DNA of 64,000 nucleotides from DATCYX01 sp963714425 (GCA_963714425.1 CAVQOI010000009.1:1-64000); one strand, 5' to 3'; positions 32,468 through 42,081 are shown, counted from the first letter of the stretch. Notes: generated from the sequence alone by a model not told the origin. Numbers and translations: made by a program.

Positions 32468-33676
32468 TTGGACAATCACGAACGCCAACCCGTCATCCTG
32501 AGTGCTGTGCGGACGCCTTCGGGGCGATTTCAGGGTAGCTTGTCTGGTCTGCCTGCGCCACGATTGGGAGCCATCGCCGTTAAAGCCGCCGTAGAAAGAG
32601 CCGGGATCGACGATCCGGCGCAGATCGACGAAGTCATCATGGGGAATGTGGTCACTGCCGGGGAGGGACAAGCCCCAGCGCGCCAGGCAGCCATTTTCGC
32701 TGGGCTGCCCGCCAGCGTCGGCGCCACGACTGTCAACAAAGTATGCGGGTCAGGCTTGAAAGCCGTGATGCTCGCAGCGCAGGCAATCAAGGCTGGGGAT
32801 GCTGACCTGTTCGTTACAGGAGGGATGGAGAGCATGAGCCGCGCCCCTTACCTGGTGGATGGGCGTAGAGGGACGCTGCGCTATGGGCACTCGCAGCTCA
32901 CGGATGCCTTACTGTTGGATGGCTTGTGGGACCCCTTCGAGGACTGGGGGATGGGCGACGCCGCAGAATTCATCGCCAATGAATATGAGGTCACACGCCA
33001 GGCAATGGACGAGTTCGCCCTGCGCAGCCAGCAGAAAGCGATCGCCGCGATCGATGCGGGCAAATTCAAAGCAGAAATTACACCTGTAGAGATTCCCGGA
33101 AAAAAAGGCCAGGTCACAATCTTCGATACCGACGAAACGCCCCGCCGGGACACATCGCTGGAGGCGCTTGCCAGCCTCAAGCCTGCCTTCCAAAAAGATG
33201 GCAAAGTTACCGCTGGTAACGCCCCTGGGCTAAACGATGGCTCAGCGGCTGTTGTAGTAGCCAGTGCCTCCTGGGCTGAAAGATCGGGTGCGAAGCCGCT
33301 GGCACGCATCCTCGGGTATACGCAGGCGGCGGTAGAGCCAAAGTACCTGTTTATTGCACCAGCCAGGGCAATCCCCCTGTTGCTCGAGAAAGTAGGCTGG
33401 ACGCTTTCCGATGTGGATCTGATCGAGCTAAACGAAGCCTTCGCCGCTCAGGTACTGGCAGATGGTTACGCACTTGCGGAAAAGGGCTGGGATTGGGAGA
33501 AAGTCAATGTGCACGGTGGAGCAATTGCACTGGGGCATCCCATCGGCGCAAGTGGGGCGCGCGTGCTCACCACGCTGATTTATGCCTTGAAAGACCGCGG
33601 CCTCAAGCGCGGCATCGCTTCCTTGTGCCTGGGTGGGGCGGAAGCAGTAGCAATGGCGATCGAAATTGAAGGTTAA
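32468..33676 (+). CDS. Acetyl-CoA acetyltransferase (biosynthetic-type thiolase)
   Basis: 402 residues from TTG 32468, which has AAGGAG seven bases upstream; the ATG at 32450 lies in front of that site and is not favoured. Nucleophile C93 in K-V-C-G-S-G, then G-G-A-I-A-L-G-H-P-I-G-A-S-G and C-L-G-G-A-E-A. Condenses two acetyl-CoA to acetoacetyl-CoA or runs the reverse. The 3-hydroxyacyl-CoA dehydrogenase follows 90 bases downstream. Together with the acyl-CoA dehydrogenase at 45.9 kb this gives most of a C4 acyl-CoA interconversion; no enoyl-CoA hydratase is seen. Confidence 0.94.
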   Translation: MDNHERQPVILSAVRTPSGRFQGSLSGLPAPRLGAIAVKAAVERAGIDDPAQIDEVIMGNVVTAGEGQAPARQAAIFAGLPASVGATTVNKVCGSGLKAVMLAAQAIKAGDADLFVTGGMESMSRAPYLVDGRRGTLRYGHSQLTDALLLDGLWDPFEDWGMGDAAEFIANEYEVTRQAMDEFALRSQQKAIAAIDAGKFKAEITPVEIPGKKGQVTIFDTDETPRRDTSLEALASLKPAFQKDGKVTAGNAPGLNDGSAAVVVASASWAERSGAKPLARILGYTQAAVEPKYLFIAPARAIPLLLEKVGWTLSDVDLIELNEAFAAQVLADGYALAEKGWDWEKVNVHGGAIALGHPIGASGARVLTTLIYALKDRGLKRGIASLCLGGAEAVAMAIEIEG

Positions 33677-33765
33677 GGGAGAGAAAGCTGCCATGCTTGC
33701 ACCAGAAGGGGTTGTTCGAAAGGATATACACCTCTTGATTCCCCACTCTCGCTATCGGAGGAACC

Positions 33766-34614
33766 ATGGAAATTAAGCGCATCTTTGTGGTCGGCGCTGG
33801 CACAATGGGCAACGGTATCGCCCAGGTGGCAGCTATATCCGGTTTTGCAGTTACGCTGATGGACGTGGTGCCAGAGCAATTGCAGCGCGCCCGAGAGACA
33901 ATTGCCAGATCGGTAGAGAAACTGGCAAGCAAAGGCTTGCTCGACGAAACCCAGAAATCCGCCGCTTTGGGCATCCAATCCACCGACAATCTGGACAGCG
34001 TGTCCCAGGCGGACCTGGTCGTCGAAGCCGCCAGCGAAGACCCCGAACTCAAGTTCAAGATTTTCACCGAGATCGACCGCCTGGCACGTCCTGAGGCAAT
34101 CCTGGCGTCCAACACCTCCTCGATTAGTATCACCAAGATTGCTGGTACCACCAAGCGCCCAGAAAAGGTAATCGGCATGCACTTCATGAATCCTGTCCCG
34201 CTCATGCGCCTGGTGGAGGTAATTCGTGGGCTGGCAACATCCGATGAGACCACGCAGGCTATCGTTGAATCCTGCCGGCGCATGGGCAAGGAGCCGGTCG
34301 AAGCCCAGGACTCGCCAGGATTCATCTCCAACCGCGTCCTGTGCCCGATGATCAACGAGGCTATCTTCGCCCTACAAGAGGGGATCGGCACTCCAGAAGC
34401 AATCGATACGGTGATGAAGCTGGGTATGAACCACCCTATGGGTCCGCTAACCCTGGCTGACTTGATCGGTCTGGATGTAGTTCTTTCGGTGATGGAAGTC
34501 TTGCAAAGAGACCTTGGGGATGATAAATATCGCCCAGCATATTTGTTGCGCAAGATGGTGGACGCTGGTTACTTGGGTCGGAAAAGTGGGAGGGGCTTTT
34601 ACCACTACCAGTGA
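33766..34614 (+). CDS. 3-hydroxybutyryl-CoA dehydrogenase
   Basis: 282 residues. NAD motif V-V-G-A-G-T-M-G-N-G-I-A at the start, catalytic histidine in I-G-M-H-F-M-N-P-V-P, serine and asparagine in N-T-S-S-I-S-I-T, and G-P-L-T-L-A-D-L-I-G-L-D in the C-terminal helical domain. Length matches monofunctional Hbd/PaaH. GGAGGAACC precedes ATG. Expected reaction: acetoacetyl-CoA with NAD(P)H to 3-hydroxybutyryl-CoA or the reverse. Confidence 0.94.
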   Translation: MEIKRIFVVGAGTMGNGIAQVAAISGFAVTLMDVVPEQLQRARETIARSVEKLASKGLLDETQKSAALGIQSTDNLDSVSQADLVVEAASEDPELKFKIFTEIDRLARPEAILASNTSSISITKIAGTTKRPEKVIGMHFMNPVPLMRLVEVIRGLATSDETTQAIVESCRRMGKEPVEAQDSPGFISNRVLCPMINEAIFALQEGIGTPEAIDTVMKLGMNHPMGPLTLADLIGLDVVLSVMEVLQRDLGDDKYRPAYLLRKMVDAGYLGRKSGRGFYHYQ

Positions 34615-34760
34615 TTGGCACATTTGAAAGCAAGGAGAGTTCTGGTTTGAGCGTAATCAGCTTTCCCAATGAGGAACTTGGTGAGGGTTCAGAATGTTTA
34701 ATCGCCAATATGGATAGAGCGATATCGGGTAGCGGTCATCGCTGAAATAAACAGGTTTCC

Positions 34761-36377
34761 ATGCATGATAATCAAACCTTCGATTTCGTAATAATCGGCT
34801 CCGGATTTGGGGGCAGCGTCTCTGCCATGCGATTGGCTGAGAAGGGCTATTCGGTGCTAGTTTTGGAGCGTGGCGTGCGCTACGAAGACCAGGATTTTCC
34901 AAAAACCAACTGGGAGGTTTGGAAATATCTGTGGGCACCGGCGCTACGCTGCTATGGCATCCTGCAGATCAGTGCTTTTGGGGATGTCATCGTGCTGCAC
35001 GGAGCCGGGGTAGGCGGCGGCAGTCTGGGTTATGCTAATGTGCTTATGCAACCCTCCAACAAGCTCTTCGAAAACCCCTCCTGGAGACATCTGGCTGACT
35101 GGAAATCTGTGCTAATGCCGCACTACGCCACTGCACGTCACATGCTCGGCCCAGCGACCAATCCCTGCCTGTGGAAATCCGATGCGATCATGCAGGAGAT
35201 CGCCGATGAGCTGGGCGTAGGCCAAACATTTCACCCCACAGAAGTGAGCGTATTCTTTGGGGACGGTCTCCCCCAAGGGCAGGAAGTGCCTGACCCATTT
35301 TTTGGCGGCGAAGGACCGGCTCGCCACACCTGCAAACATTGCGGTGGGTGTATGGTGGGCTGCCGCTACAATGCCAAGAACACCCTGGTAAAGAACTACC
35401 TGTACTTTGCGGAAAAGTGGGGTGTGCAAGTGCGTCCAGAAGCGGATGTGAACGATATACGCCCATTGCCAGAGACCATGCCGGATGGATCAAAGTACGA
35501 AGTGGTCTACCGCCGTACTACCGCCTGGCTGGGTGGTGCTTCCATCAAGGTACGAGCGCGCAGTGTAATCGTCTCTGCAGGAGCGCTGGGTACTCTTAAC
35601 CTGCTCTTCCGCTGCCGGGAGATCACACGCAGCCTGCCGGAGATCTCTCCGCGCCTGGGTGACAATGTGCGCACCAATTCCGAGGCATTGCTTGGTGCAG
35701 TTAGTCGGAACTCCGCAGTCGACTATTCCGAGGGCATTGCCATCACCTCGATTTTCCAGGCAGACCCGTCCACTGCTGTTGAGCCGGTACGCTTCCCGGC
35801 TGGCTCCTCGCTATTGCGCTATCTATCCAGCCCCTTGATTCGTGCTGGTGGCGGTATCCCCACACGTTTCTGGCGGACTCTGAAACAAATCGTTCAGCAC
35901 CCTTTGGACTATCTGCGCCTGCACGTCTTGCCCAGTTGGGCGCAGCGGGCAACCATCTTACTGGTCATGCAAACAGAGGACAACCGGTTGCGCATGCGGC
36001 TGGGGCGACATCTGTTCACCTTGTTCCGCCGCGGCTTGGTATCCATCACCAGCCCCGATGAGCAAATCCCAAGGACCATTGAAATCGGACATCAAGTGAC
36101 GCAAGCTTATGCCAAAAAATCTGGAGGGGTGCCGGCGGGAACCGTGAACGAAGGACTGCTCAATATCCCCATGACTGCACATATCCTGGGCGGGTGTTCG
36201 TTTGGCCGCGATGCCACCGAGGGTGTTGTCGATCTGGACTGCCAGGTGCACAACTATCCAGGCCTGTACGTGGTGGATGGCTCGATCGTTCCAGCGAACC
36301 CAGGTGTAAATCCCAGCCTGACGATCACCGCTCTGGCAGAATATGCCATGAGCAGAGTGCCACCCAAAGCAGGATAA
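34761..36377 (+). CDS. GMC-family FAD oxidoreductase (cholesterol-oxidase-like) with a four-cysteine motif
   Basis: 538 residues. N-terminal I-I-G-S-G-F-G-G-S-V binds FAD; G-A-G-V-G-G-G-S-L-G-Y follows; the C-terminal N-P-G-V-N-P-S-L-T-I-T-A-L-A-E holds the catalytic region of GMC enzymes. A C-K-H-C-G-G-C-M-V-G-C cluster at about 191-201 has ferredoxin-like spacing (C-x2-C-x2-C-x3-C), seen in a subset of cholesterol-oxidase-like GMC proteins. The substrate is probably a sterol- or terpenoid-like alcohol, but this is not certain. It is followed 10 bases later by a lipoprotein hydrolase. Confidence 0.85.
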   Translation: MHDNQTFDFVIIGSGFGGSVSAMRLAEKGYSVLVLERGVRYEDQDFPKTNWEVWKYLWAPALRCYGILQISAFGDVIVLHGAGVGGGSLGYANVLMQPSNKLFENPSWRHLADWKSVLMPHYATARHMLGPATNPCLWKSDAIMQEIADELGVGQTFHPTEVSVFFGDGLPQGQEVPDPFFGGEGPARHTCKHCGGCMVGCRYNAKNTLVKNYLYFAEKWGVQVRPEADVNDIRPLPETMPDGSKYEVVYRRTTAWLGGASIKVRARSVIVSAGALGTLNLLFRCREITRSLPEISPRLGDNVRTNSEALLGAVSRNSAVDYSEGIAITSIFQADPSTAVEPVRFPAGSSLLRYLSSPLIRAGGGIPTRFWRTLKQIVQHPLDYLRLHVLPSWAQRATILLVMQTEDNRLRMRLGRHLFTLFRRGLVSITSPDEQIPRTIEIGHQVTQAYAKKSGGVPAGTVNEGLLNIPMTAHILGGCSFGRDATEGVVDLDCQVHNYPGLYVVDGSIVPANPGVNPSLTITALAEYAMSRVPPKAG

Positions 36378-36387
36378 AGAAAGCTTG

Positions 36388-37368
36388 ATGGCTGAGATAA
36401 CGCGAACTGATTGCGTCGCCCTCATTCTGCTTGTCCTGCTCCTGGTGGGGTGTGCACAGGTAACCGAGGTAGCTCCTGTTCAGAATGTGCCATCCACACC
36501 CACACTTGCTCCCCTTACCGATACACCTGTGCTGACCACCCCCTCGCATTCACCGGCATCCCTCCCCGAATTACTCGACACACCCAATCCTGGCCCGTTG
36601 CCTGAAACAGCGCCTGTTGTCGAAGCACTCCCCCAGGAACCCCAGGAGATCACATTTCAAGCCGATGACGGGCAGGTGTTAGCCGGGCGGTACTACCCGG
36701 CCGCGGTTGTCCCGGCGCCGCTGGTGGTGTTGATGCATTGGGCACCTGGTGACCAGGACGAGTGGCTGGCAATCGCAACCTGGTTGCAAAACCGGGGGGG
36801 ATTCGCCGAGCCCGACCCAGCCAAGCCCTGGCTGGATAGCACCTGGTTTCCACCCATGCTGGACGGTCAGTCGTTTGCAGTGTTCACTTTCACCTTTCGC
36901 AATTGCGAAGGTGGTTGTAAATCGTTCAGCCCGTCTCCCTGGCTGCTAGATGCCCGCGCCGCCATGCTCAAAGCTCGCCAGCTGGAGGGCGTTGATCCGA
37001 ACAGTATCGCCGCCATCGGTGCCAGCATTGGAGCCGACGGCGCTGTTGACGGGTGTATCTGGTTGAACGCCGCTTTTCCAGATAGCTGTCTGGGTGCGCT
37101 TTCTCTTTCGCCGGGTGGCTACCTGACCATCCCTTACCATGATGCTGTCGCCGAGTTGGGTATGGAGGCTGCATCCAAGCCGGTCTGGTGCCTGTACGCG
37201 GAAGGGGATGGTGACTCAAAACGGGCATGCGGAGACTCCAGCGGGGAGAACTATACCCCGGTAAAATACGACGGCAGCAATCACGGAATGATGTTGATCC
37301 AACCACAGGAAGAGCCTGCCCCACTGAAATTGATTCTGGATTTCTTGAAAGTCGTTTTTGCCCTCTGA
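36388..37368 (+). CDS. Secreted lipoprotein with alpha/beta-hydrolase (dienelactone-hydrolase-like) domain
   Basis: 326 residues from ATG 36388 (TTG 36385 is a chance extension). A lipoprotein signal ends at L-L-V-G-C; a P/T/S-rich spacer of about 70 residues follows, then the hydrolase. The nucleophile elbow reads G-A-S-I-G-A-D, and N-H-G-M-M near the end supplies the histidine. Two cysteines in F-R-N-C-E-G-G-C could bridge outside the cell. The substrate is not evident. Confidence 0.78.
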   Translation: MAEITRTDCVALILLVLLLVGCAQVTEVAPVQNVPSTPTLAPLTDTPVLTTPSHSPASLPELLDTPNPGPLPETAPVVEALPQEPQEITFQADDGQVLAGRYYPAAVVPAPLVVLMHWAPGDQDEWLAIATWLQNRGGFAEPDPAKPWLDSTWFPPMLDGQSFAVFTFTFRNCEGGCKSFSPSPWLLDARAAMLKARQLEGVDPNSIAAIGASIGADGAVDGCIWLNAAFPDSCLGALSLSPGGYLTIPYHDAVAELGMEAASKPVWCLYAEGDGDSKRACGDSSGENYTPVKYDGSNHGMMLIQPQEEPAPLKLILDFLKVVFAL

Positions 37369-37377
37369 GAGGTACTT

Positions 37378-37755
37378 ATGAGCGATGAGATAATCACCAA
37401 GCTGGATCAATTGGCGAACTTTCATGCCCAGCGCGACGTCTTAAACTTGCAGAAGCAGGAGCTCATCGACCAGGTGATGACCCCGGAGATCAAAGCCCGC
37501 CTGGATGAAATTGAGAGCGAATTTGCTGGGAAGGTAGAAGCCGTCGAGACGAATATTACCGCCCTGGAAGAGCAGGTTCGCCGGGATGTGCTGCGCCACG
37601 GCGCTTCGGTAAGAAGCACCTTTCTTCGGGTCACCTGGCATAAAGGTCGCGTAACCTGGGATACGAAATCACTCGACGACTACGCCGAGGTCCATCCTGA
37701 GGTCATCTCATTTCGCAAGCAAGGCGACCCATACGTCAGCATCCAAAAAACTTAG
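37378..37755 (+). CDS. Coiled-coil protein of unknown function
   Basis: 125 residues. Residues about 1-75 are a charged, heptad-like helix (L-D-E-I-E-S-E-F-A-G-K-V-E-A-V-E-T). The last 45 residues form a compact domain with V-T-W-D-T-K-S-L-D-D-Y-A-E-V-H-P-E and E-V-I-S-F-R-K-Q-G-D-P-Y-V-S-I. The W-D-T-K-x-L / P-E-x-x-F-R-K pattern reminds me of small phage-type Gam/Gp157-like proteins, but the match is weak and no phage genes surround it. Good ribosome site GAGAGG. Confidence 0.72.
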   Translation: MSDEIITKLDQLANFHAQRDVLNLQKQELIDQVMTPEIKARLDEIESEFAGKVEAVETNITALEEQVRRDVLRHGASVRSTFLRVTWHKGRVTWDTKSLDDYAEVHPEVISFRKQGDPYVSIQKT

Positions 37756-37778
37756 TAGTCCTGCTCTAAAAATATCAT

Positions 37779-39038
37779 ATGAGACATATCATACTCATTG
37801 GATTCATCCTTGCCATAATCACCTTTGGCTGCCAGGTCACATCGCCAGACGCGTCGGGAACCCCCACCCCAAGCGCAGCACCTCCCACGCGAACGGTCAC
37901 GTCAACTGCTACAAAGCCCGCGCCAACCCTCCCGCTCCCAAGCGCGAGCGCTATGCCAACCGCTATTCGCAGCAGCCAGCCAATCACGATCACCGCCATC
38001 AGCATGCTGGATCAGGTGCAAGGTTGGGCAATTGGCGATACAGGAAATGCCATAGATAGGATCTTGCACAGCACGGATGGTGGCAAGACCTGGATCGATG
38101 TTTCCCCTGGAGATGCCCTCCTCAACCCGGCACAAGGCACACAGGCGTTGGCGCATTTCCAGGACGATACCCGCGCCTGGGTCGTCTATTCCACACTAAC
38201 GGGACGCACACCCGAGCAAAGCGTCGTATGGCGCACCCAGGACCAGGGAAAAACCTGGCAACCCAGCCAGCCGCTCGACCTGAGCGGGTTGGAGAATATC
38301 TTCGATCCATCCCATCTGCAGTTCGTTGATGGACAGACCGGTTGGCTGCTCGCGCATGTGGGTGTCGGCATGAGCCATGATTATGTGGCGCTCTTTAAGA
38401 GCAGCGATGGTGGGCAGACCTGGAGCCGCATCCTCGACCCCTACAATGATGGCGGAATCCAGGCGTGTTATAAAAACAGTCTGCTCTTCACAGATGCCAA
38501 ACATGGCTGGCTGACTGGGACATGCAGTGGTGTGGCTGCGGGTGTGCTACTCTTCCGCACAACGGATGGCGGGCAAACCTGGCAGGATGTCAGGCTCCCG
38601 GCTCCAGCTTCTGCTCCAGATTTGTACACCAGCTTTGATATGGGATGTGCATCAAACTTTCCGGCCTTCCTCGAACCCCGGCAGGGTTATATCGCCGTTT
38701 CTTGCGAGCACTTAACCGAGGACCCGCGTACAACGGATCATTATCTTTTCTTCACCGATGATGGGGGTGAGACCTGGAGTTCCACCCCATACCCGGGTGG
38801 TGAGCTGCGTTTCTTCGACGATCAAACCGGGCTTGCGTTAGGGAAAGAGATCTACAAGACCGAAGACGCCGGTGTAAGCTGGACAAAAATCTCGGTCCTA
38901 TCCTGGGACGGGTTTTTTGACTTCCCCAGTGTAGAGATTGGCTGGGCAGTAGCTCAAAGCGACGACCAGGTTGCCCTCGTGCATTCACAGGATGGCGGAC
39001 AATTTTGGGATATTATCCAGCCTGAGCTGGCTCCCTAA
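37779..39038 (+). CDS. Lipoprotein with Asp-box (BNR/Ycf48-like) beta-propeller repeats
   Basis: 419 residues. A signal sequence ends at F-G-C; a T/P/S linker of about 50 residues follows. The rest holds at least six Asp-box repeats of the S-x-D-G-G-x-T-W type (S-T-D-G-G-K-T-W, S-S-D-G-G-Q-T-W, T-T-D-G-G-Q-T-W, T-D-D-G-G-E-T-W, then weaker copies), the pattern of a beta-propeller. Ycf48-like and sortilin-like propellers share it, so the function is open; it is likely a surface-displayed binding scaffold. The start ATG has a weak ribosome site. Confidence 0.82.
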   Translation: MRHIILIGFILAIITFGCQVTSPDASGTPTPSAAPPTRTVTSTATKPAPTLPLPSASAMPTAIRSSQPITITAISMLDQVQGWAIGDTGNAIDRILHSTDGGKTWIDVSPGDALLNPAQGTQALAHFQDDTRAWVVYSTLTGRTPEQSVVWRTQDQGKTWQPSQPLDLSGLENIFDPSHLQFVDGQTGWLLAHVGVGMSHDYVALFKSSDGGQTWSRILDPYNDGGIQACYKNSLLFTDAKHGWLTGTCSGVAAGVLLFRTTDGGQTWQDVRLPAPASAPDLYTSFDMGCASNFPAFLEPRQGYIAVSCEHLTEDPRTTDHYLFFTDDGGETWSSTPYPGGELRFFDDQTGLALGKEIYKTEDAGVSWTKISVLSWDGFFDFPSVEIGWAVAQSDDQVALVHSQDGGQFWDIIQPELAP

Positions 39039-39091
39039 TTCGTACACCCTGAATAACCCAAGTACCCGGTGCGCATTGATCAGCGCAGACC

Positions 39092-39550
39092 TCATCGATC
39101 TGGTGATTCGCGCCTCATCACCAGCAAACCATCTCTCCCCAGGTTAACCAGTTCGACAAGCCCTGCCAGACGGCTAAGGCCGCGGAAATAAGGTGTCATT
39201 TGGGAGGCTAGTATGCGGCTGAACCCGAACTTCTCATAGAGCGGGCCCAAACTCGCCCGGCAGGTAAGGTACAGTGTCCCAGGATAGGCTGCAATCAAAT
39301 ATTCGAGAACGGCTCGCGCAACTCCCTGCCCGCGCCATTCAGGTGTAACTACGAGCGAAGCCAGCTCCAATGAACCGTCGCGGTGCGGCTTGACCTGACC
39401 ACAGCCAATCACTACCCCATCTTGGGTGACTGCCACAACAAAACGCCGCCAATCCAATCCCATGGGGTTAATACGGGCAGCGTGAACCAGATCACGGATG
39501 CGGGCATCGTCGCTCGCCCTTGCCGGACGGAGATTAAATAGGGTTGCCAT
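39092..39550 (-). CDS. GNAT-family N-acetyltransferase
   Basis: 152 residues. L-R-P-A-R-A-S-D-D-A-R-I-R-D-L opens the fold, and the acetyl-CoA loop reads V-T-P-E-W-R-G-Q-G-V-A-R-A, followed by L-T-C-R-A-S-L-G-P-L-Y-E-K-F-G-F. The acceptor is unknown. It is the last gene of the leftward gatC-to-GNAT block, about 60 bases after the alpha/beta-hydrolase. Confidence 0.88.
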   Translation of the reverse strand: MATLFNLRPARASDDARIRDLVHAARINPMGLDWRRFVVAVTQDGVVIGCGQVKPHRDGSLELASLVVTPEWRGQGVARAVLEYLIAAYPGTLYLTCRASLGPLYEKFGFSRILASQMTPYFRGLSRLAGLVELVNLGRDGLLVMRRESPDR

Positions 39551-39609
39551 TCATTTTCATAGCGATCAAGGTGCGGTTAGAAAAGATGAGAGAAGGAGAA
39601 GCCGCTATA

Positions 39610-40506
39610 TCAGCCCAACGTTCTCACCGAGGCAACAAACTCAGATACCAGGGAGGCCAGTTCTACCGGGCGCTGTAGCGGGATATCGTGGATTGTGTCT
39701 TCCATCCAGTGCACCTTCAAGCGAGAGATATACTTGCTGGCGATGGCGAGGCCTCGCTCCTTATATTCAATCTGTTCGCGTTCCTGCTTGGAAAGGGGTG
39801 CGGGAGGGCGGGCCGGGACGATCATTACAGGGCAACGCAGGCGTGAGAATCGCTCATATGTCTTGAACTCCCACATGGCGTGCACGATTTCCATGTGATG
39901 CTCATAACTGAGGTGTGGAAAAACGCTTTCATTTTCCTTTATCTCAAAATTTGCCAGGATAATCTGCACAGCCCGGTTATCTGGTTGCCAGCGGGGGTTA
40001 TAGCTCCCCAGCCTTGCCAGAAAGGCTTCAAGGGGCATACCTGCTAGACGTGGTGGGGTCAGCCTGTCGCGCATCTCCTCCCAGCTCACGCCAGTATCAT
40101 CCAATTGGACAGCGCCGCCATCGACCATCACGATGCCCACCGGGGCGCGCGGCCCACGGATTATGCGTGCTGCGTAATCCAGGGCGATTGAGGCGCCCCA
40201 AGAATGGCCAACGAGAATGGGGTGGAGCAGCTCAAACGCATTGACCAGTGCGGCAAGGTCGCTGGTGAAGCTATCCATGCTATACCCATCATCGGGTTTA
40301 TCCGTAAGCCCATGACCACGAGCATCAGGCGCCAGCACAGCAAATCCCTGCTCGGCTAAAGCTTCTGCCACCAGCTCCCAGATACGGGCGTTGGAAGCCA
40401 AGCCGTGCAACAGCACCAGCAGCGGGTTGCCGTCTGCCAGGTTCCAGTGTAAGTAATGGAAGCGCAAGCCGTTCAATAACAGGTATGAAGATTCAGCCAT
40501 TTCCAT
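39610..40506 (-). CDS. Alpha/beta-hydrolase
   Basis: 298 residues from ATG 40506; ATG 40500 is equally possible, as the AGGTG before it is close to both. Oxyanion loop L-L-H-G-L-A-S-N, then D-A-R-G-H-G-L-T-D-K-P, nucleophile in G-H-S-W-G-A-S, and the histidine in D-T-I-H-D-I-P. Typical for esterases or C-C hydrolases of COG0596; the substrate is not identifiable. Starts just after the gatB stop. Confidence 0.85.
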   Translation of the reverse strand: MEMAESSYLLLNGLRFHYLHWNLADGNPLLVLLHGLASNARIWELVAEALAEQGFAVLAPDARGHGLTDKPDDGYSMDSFTSDLAALVNAFELLHPILVGHSWGASIALDYAARIIRGPRAPVGIVMVDGGAVQLDDTGVSWEEMRDRLTPPRLAGMPLEAFLARLGSYNPRWQPDNRAVQIILANFEIKENESVFPHLSYEHHMEIVHAMWEFKTYERFSRLRCPVMIVPARPPAPLSKQEREQIEYKERGLAIASKYISRLKVHWMEDTIHDIPLQRPVELASLVSEFVASVRTLG

Positions 40507-40514
40507 CACCTGCT

Positions 40515-41972
40515 TTATTCTAAATACGTGGATAATATCTCTTCAAGCATGGCTTTGGCGATTTGCGGATCAGCTTTGCCGCGCGATTTTTTCATCACCT
40601 GCCCGACAAACCATCCGATCAGGGTTGTTTTACCGGCTTTGTACGCAGCCACTTGTTCGGGATTTTCAGCAAGGACTTCAGCGCACACCGCCTGGATTAG
40701 GCTGCTATCGCTTACGCGTCCCAGTCCCTCAGCCTCAACGATGTCCGCTGGAGAACGGCCGCTCTCTTCCACTTTGTCCAAGAGGGACTTGCCGGTATTG
40801 GTATTGACCGTACCTGCATCAACCATCTCGATGATCTCTGCCAGGTAGGCTGGGGTGAGCTGCAGGGAGGTGGCAGGTATGCCGCGCTCATTGACCATGC
40901 GTAACACATCATTCATCAGCCAGTTGGAGACGCGCTTGGGGTCACCGCCATACGCCTCAACGGCTGATTCAAAGTATTCCGACAGACTGCGCTCACCGGT
41001 GAGGATATCTGCGTCATACTCGGGCAGGCCATATTGATCGACAAAACGAGCTCGCCGCTGCAGAGGAAGTTCCGGCAAAGTTACCAGAATAGCGTTCAGC
41101 CAGCGATCGTCGAGAATTATCGGCAGCAGGTCGGGCTCGTGGAAGTAGCGATAATCCGCTTCGGTTTCTTTGGAGCGCATCTTGCGCAGAACACCGGCAT
41201 CCTCGTCCCACTCCAGCGTCCAAGCTTCTACACGCTTTCCAGCATCAACCTGCTCCTCCTGCCGTGCAATCTCGGTTTCGATCGCCTGGCGCACCGCCAC
41301 AATCGAGTTGACATTCTTAATCTCGGTTTTGGGATTGAGGAACTCCGCGCCCTTAGGACGGATCGACACGTTCGCGTCGCAGCGCAGGTGCGCTTTCTCC
41401 ATGTCGGCTTCAGAAATGCCTAACCAGCGCAACAACTGGCGTAAGCGTATGACATATTGGGCTGCTTCGTCAGCAGAACGCAGGTCGGGGGCAGTGACCA
41501 TCTCGACCAGCGGTACGCCGCAACGGTTGAAATCGAGCAGACGCTGGCCATTCTCGTTCTTGGTCTTGCCGGCATCTTCTTCGATATGCAGCTTGTGGAT
41601 GCGTACCCGCCGCGTATATCCCTCAGGCATGGGCACATCAAGATAGCCGCCGACCCCCAGGGGTTGGTCGTATTGAGAGATCTGGTAGCCTTTGGGAAGA
41701 TCTGGATAAAAATAATTCTTGCGGTCAAAGTAAGAAATCGGCTGAATTTCTGCATGCATGGCAACCGCCAGCAAGGCTGCTTTCTCGACCACTGCCCTAT
41801 TCAGGACTGGGAGTACACCCGGCAAGCCAGTGCACACCGGACAGATATTGGTATTGGGGGGATCTTCCCAAGAATCAGCCTTGCAAGCGCAAAAAATCTT
41901 GGTCAACGTGTTGAGCTGGATGTGGGTCTCCAGGCCGATGACAGCTTCGTATGGTGTGGTTCCTTGGTTCAT
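40515..41972 (-). CDS. gatB: Aspartyl/glutamyl-tRNA amidotransferase subunit B
   Basis: 485 residues. Binds the misacylated tRNA and, with GatA and GatC, converts Glu-tRNA(Gln) or Asp-tRNA(Asn) to the amide. Opens Y-E-A-V-I-G-L-E-T-H-I-Q-L; C-x-C and C-P-V-C supply the zinc ligands; R-I-H-K-L-H-I-E-E-D-A-G-K follows; the C-terminal YqeY-like helical tail ends with G-W-F-V-G-Q-V-M-K. The gene is separated from gatC-gatA by two unrelated genes but runs in the same direction. Confidence 0.96.
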   Translation of the reverse strand: MNQGTTPYEAVIGLETHIQLNTLTKIFCACKADSWEDPPNTNICPVCTGLPGVLPVLNRAVVEKAALLAVAMHAEIQPISYFDRKNYFYPDLPKGYQISQYDQPLGVGGYLDVPMPEGYTRRVRIHKLHIEEDAGKTKNENGQRLLDFNRCGVPLVEMVTAPDLRSADEAAQYVIRLRQLLRWLGISEADMEKAHLRCDANVSIRPKGAEFLNPKTEIKNVNSIVAVRQAIETEIARQEEQVDAGKRVEAWTLEWDEDAGVLRKMRSKETEADYRYFHEPDLLPIILDDRWLNAILVTLPELPLQRRARFVDQYGLPEYDADILTGERSLSEYFESAVEAYGGDPKRVSNWLMNDVLRMVNERGIPATSLQLTPAYLAEIIEMVDAGTVNTNTGKSLLDKVEESGRSPADIVEAEGLGRVSDSSLIQAVCAEVLAENPEQVAAYKAGKTTLIGWFVGQVMKKSRGKADPQIAKAMLEEILSTYLE

Positions 41973-42081
41973 AGGTCGTTCTTCTCTGAGATTTCCTTAC
42001 CAGCCACTCGGCAGTTTGCTGCGAATATTAATACCAGCATGCTATTGCGTGATCGACATAGATGATTCTCTGGTTGAGCGG

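Noticed and set aside
34647..34745. 32-codon TTG-started ORF between hbd and the GMC gene
   Set aside because: An AAGGAG is present but about 10 bases away, and the peptide has no recognisable feature; not enough support.
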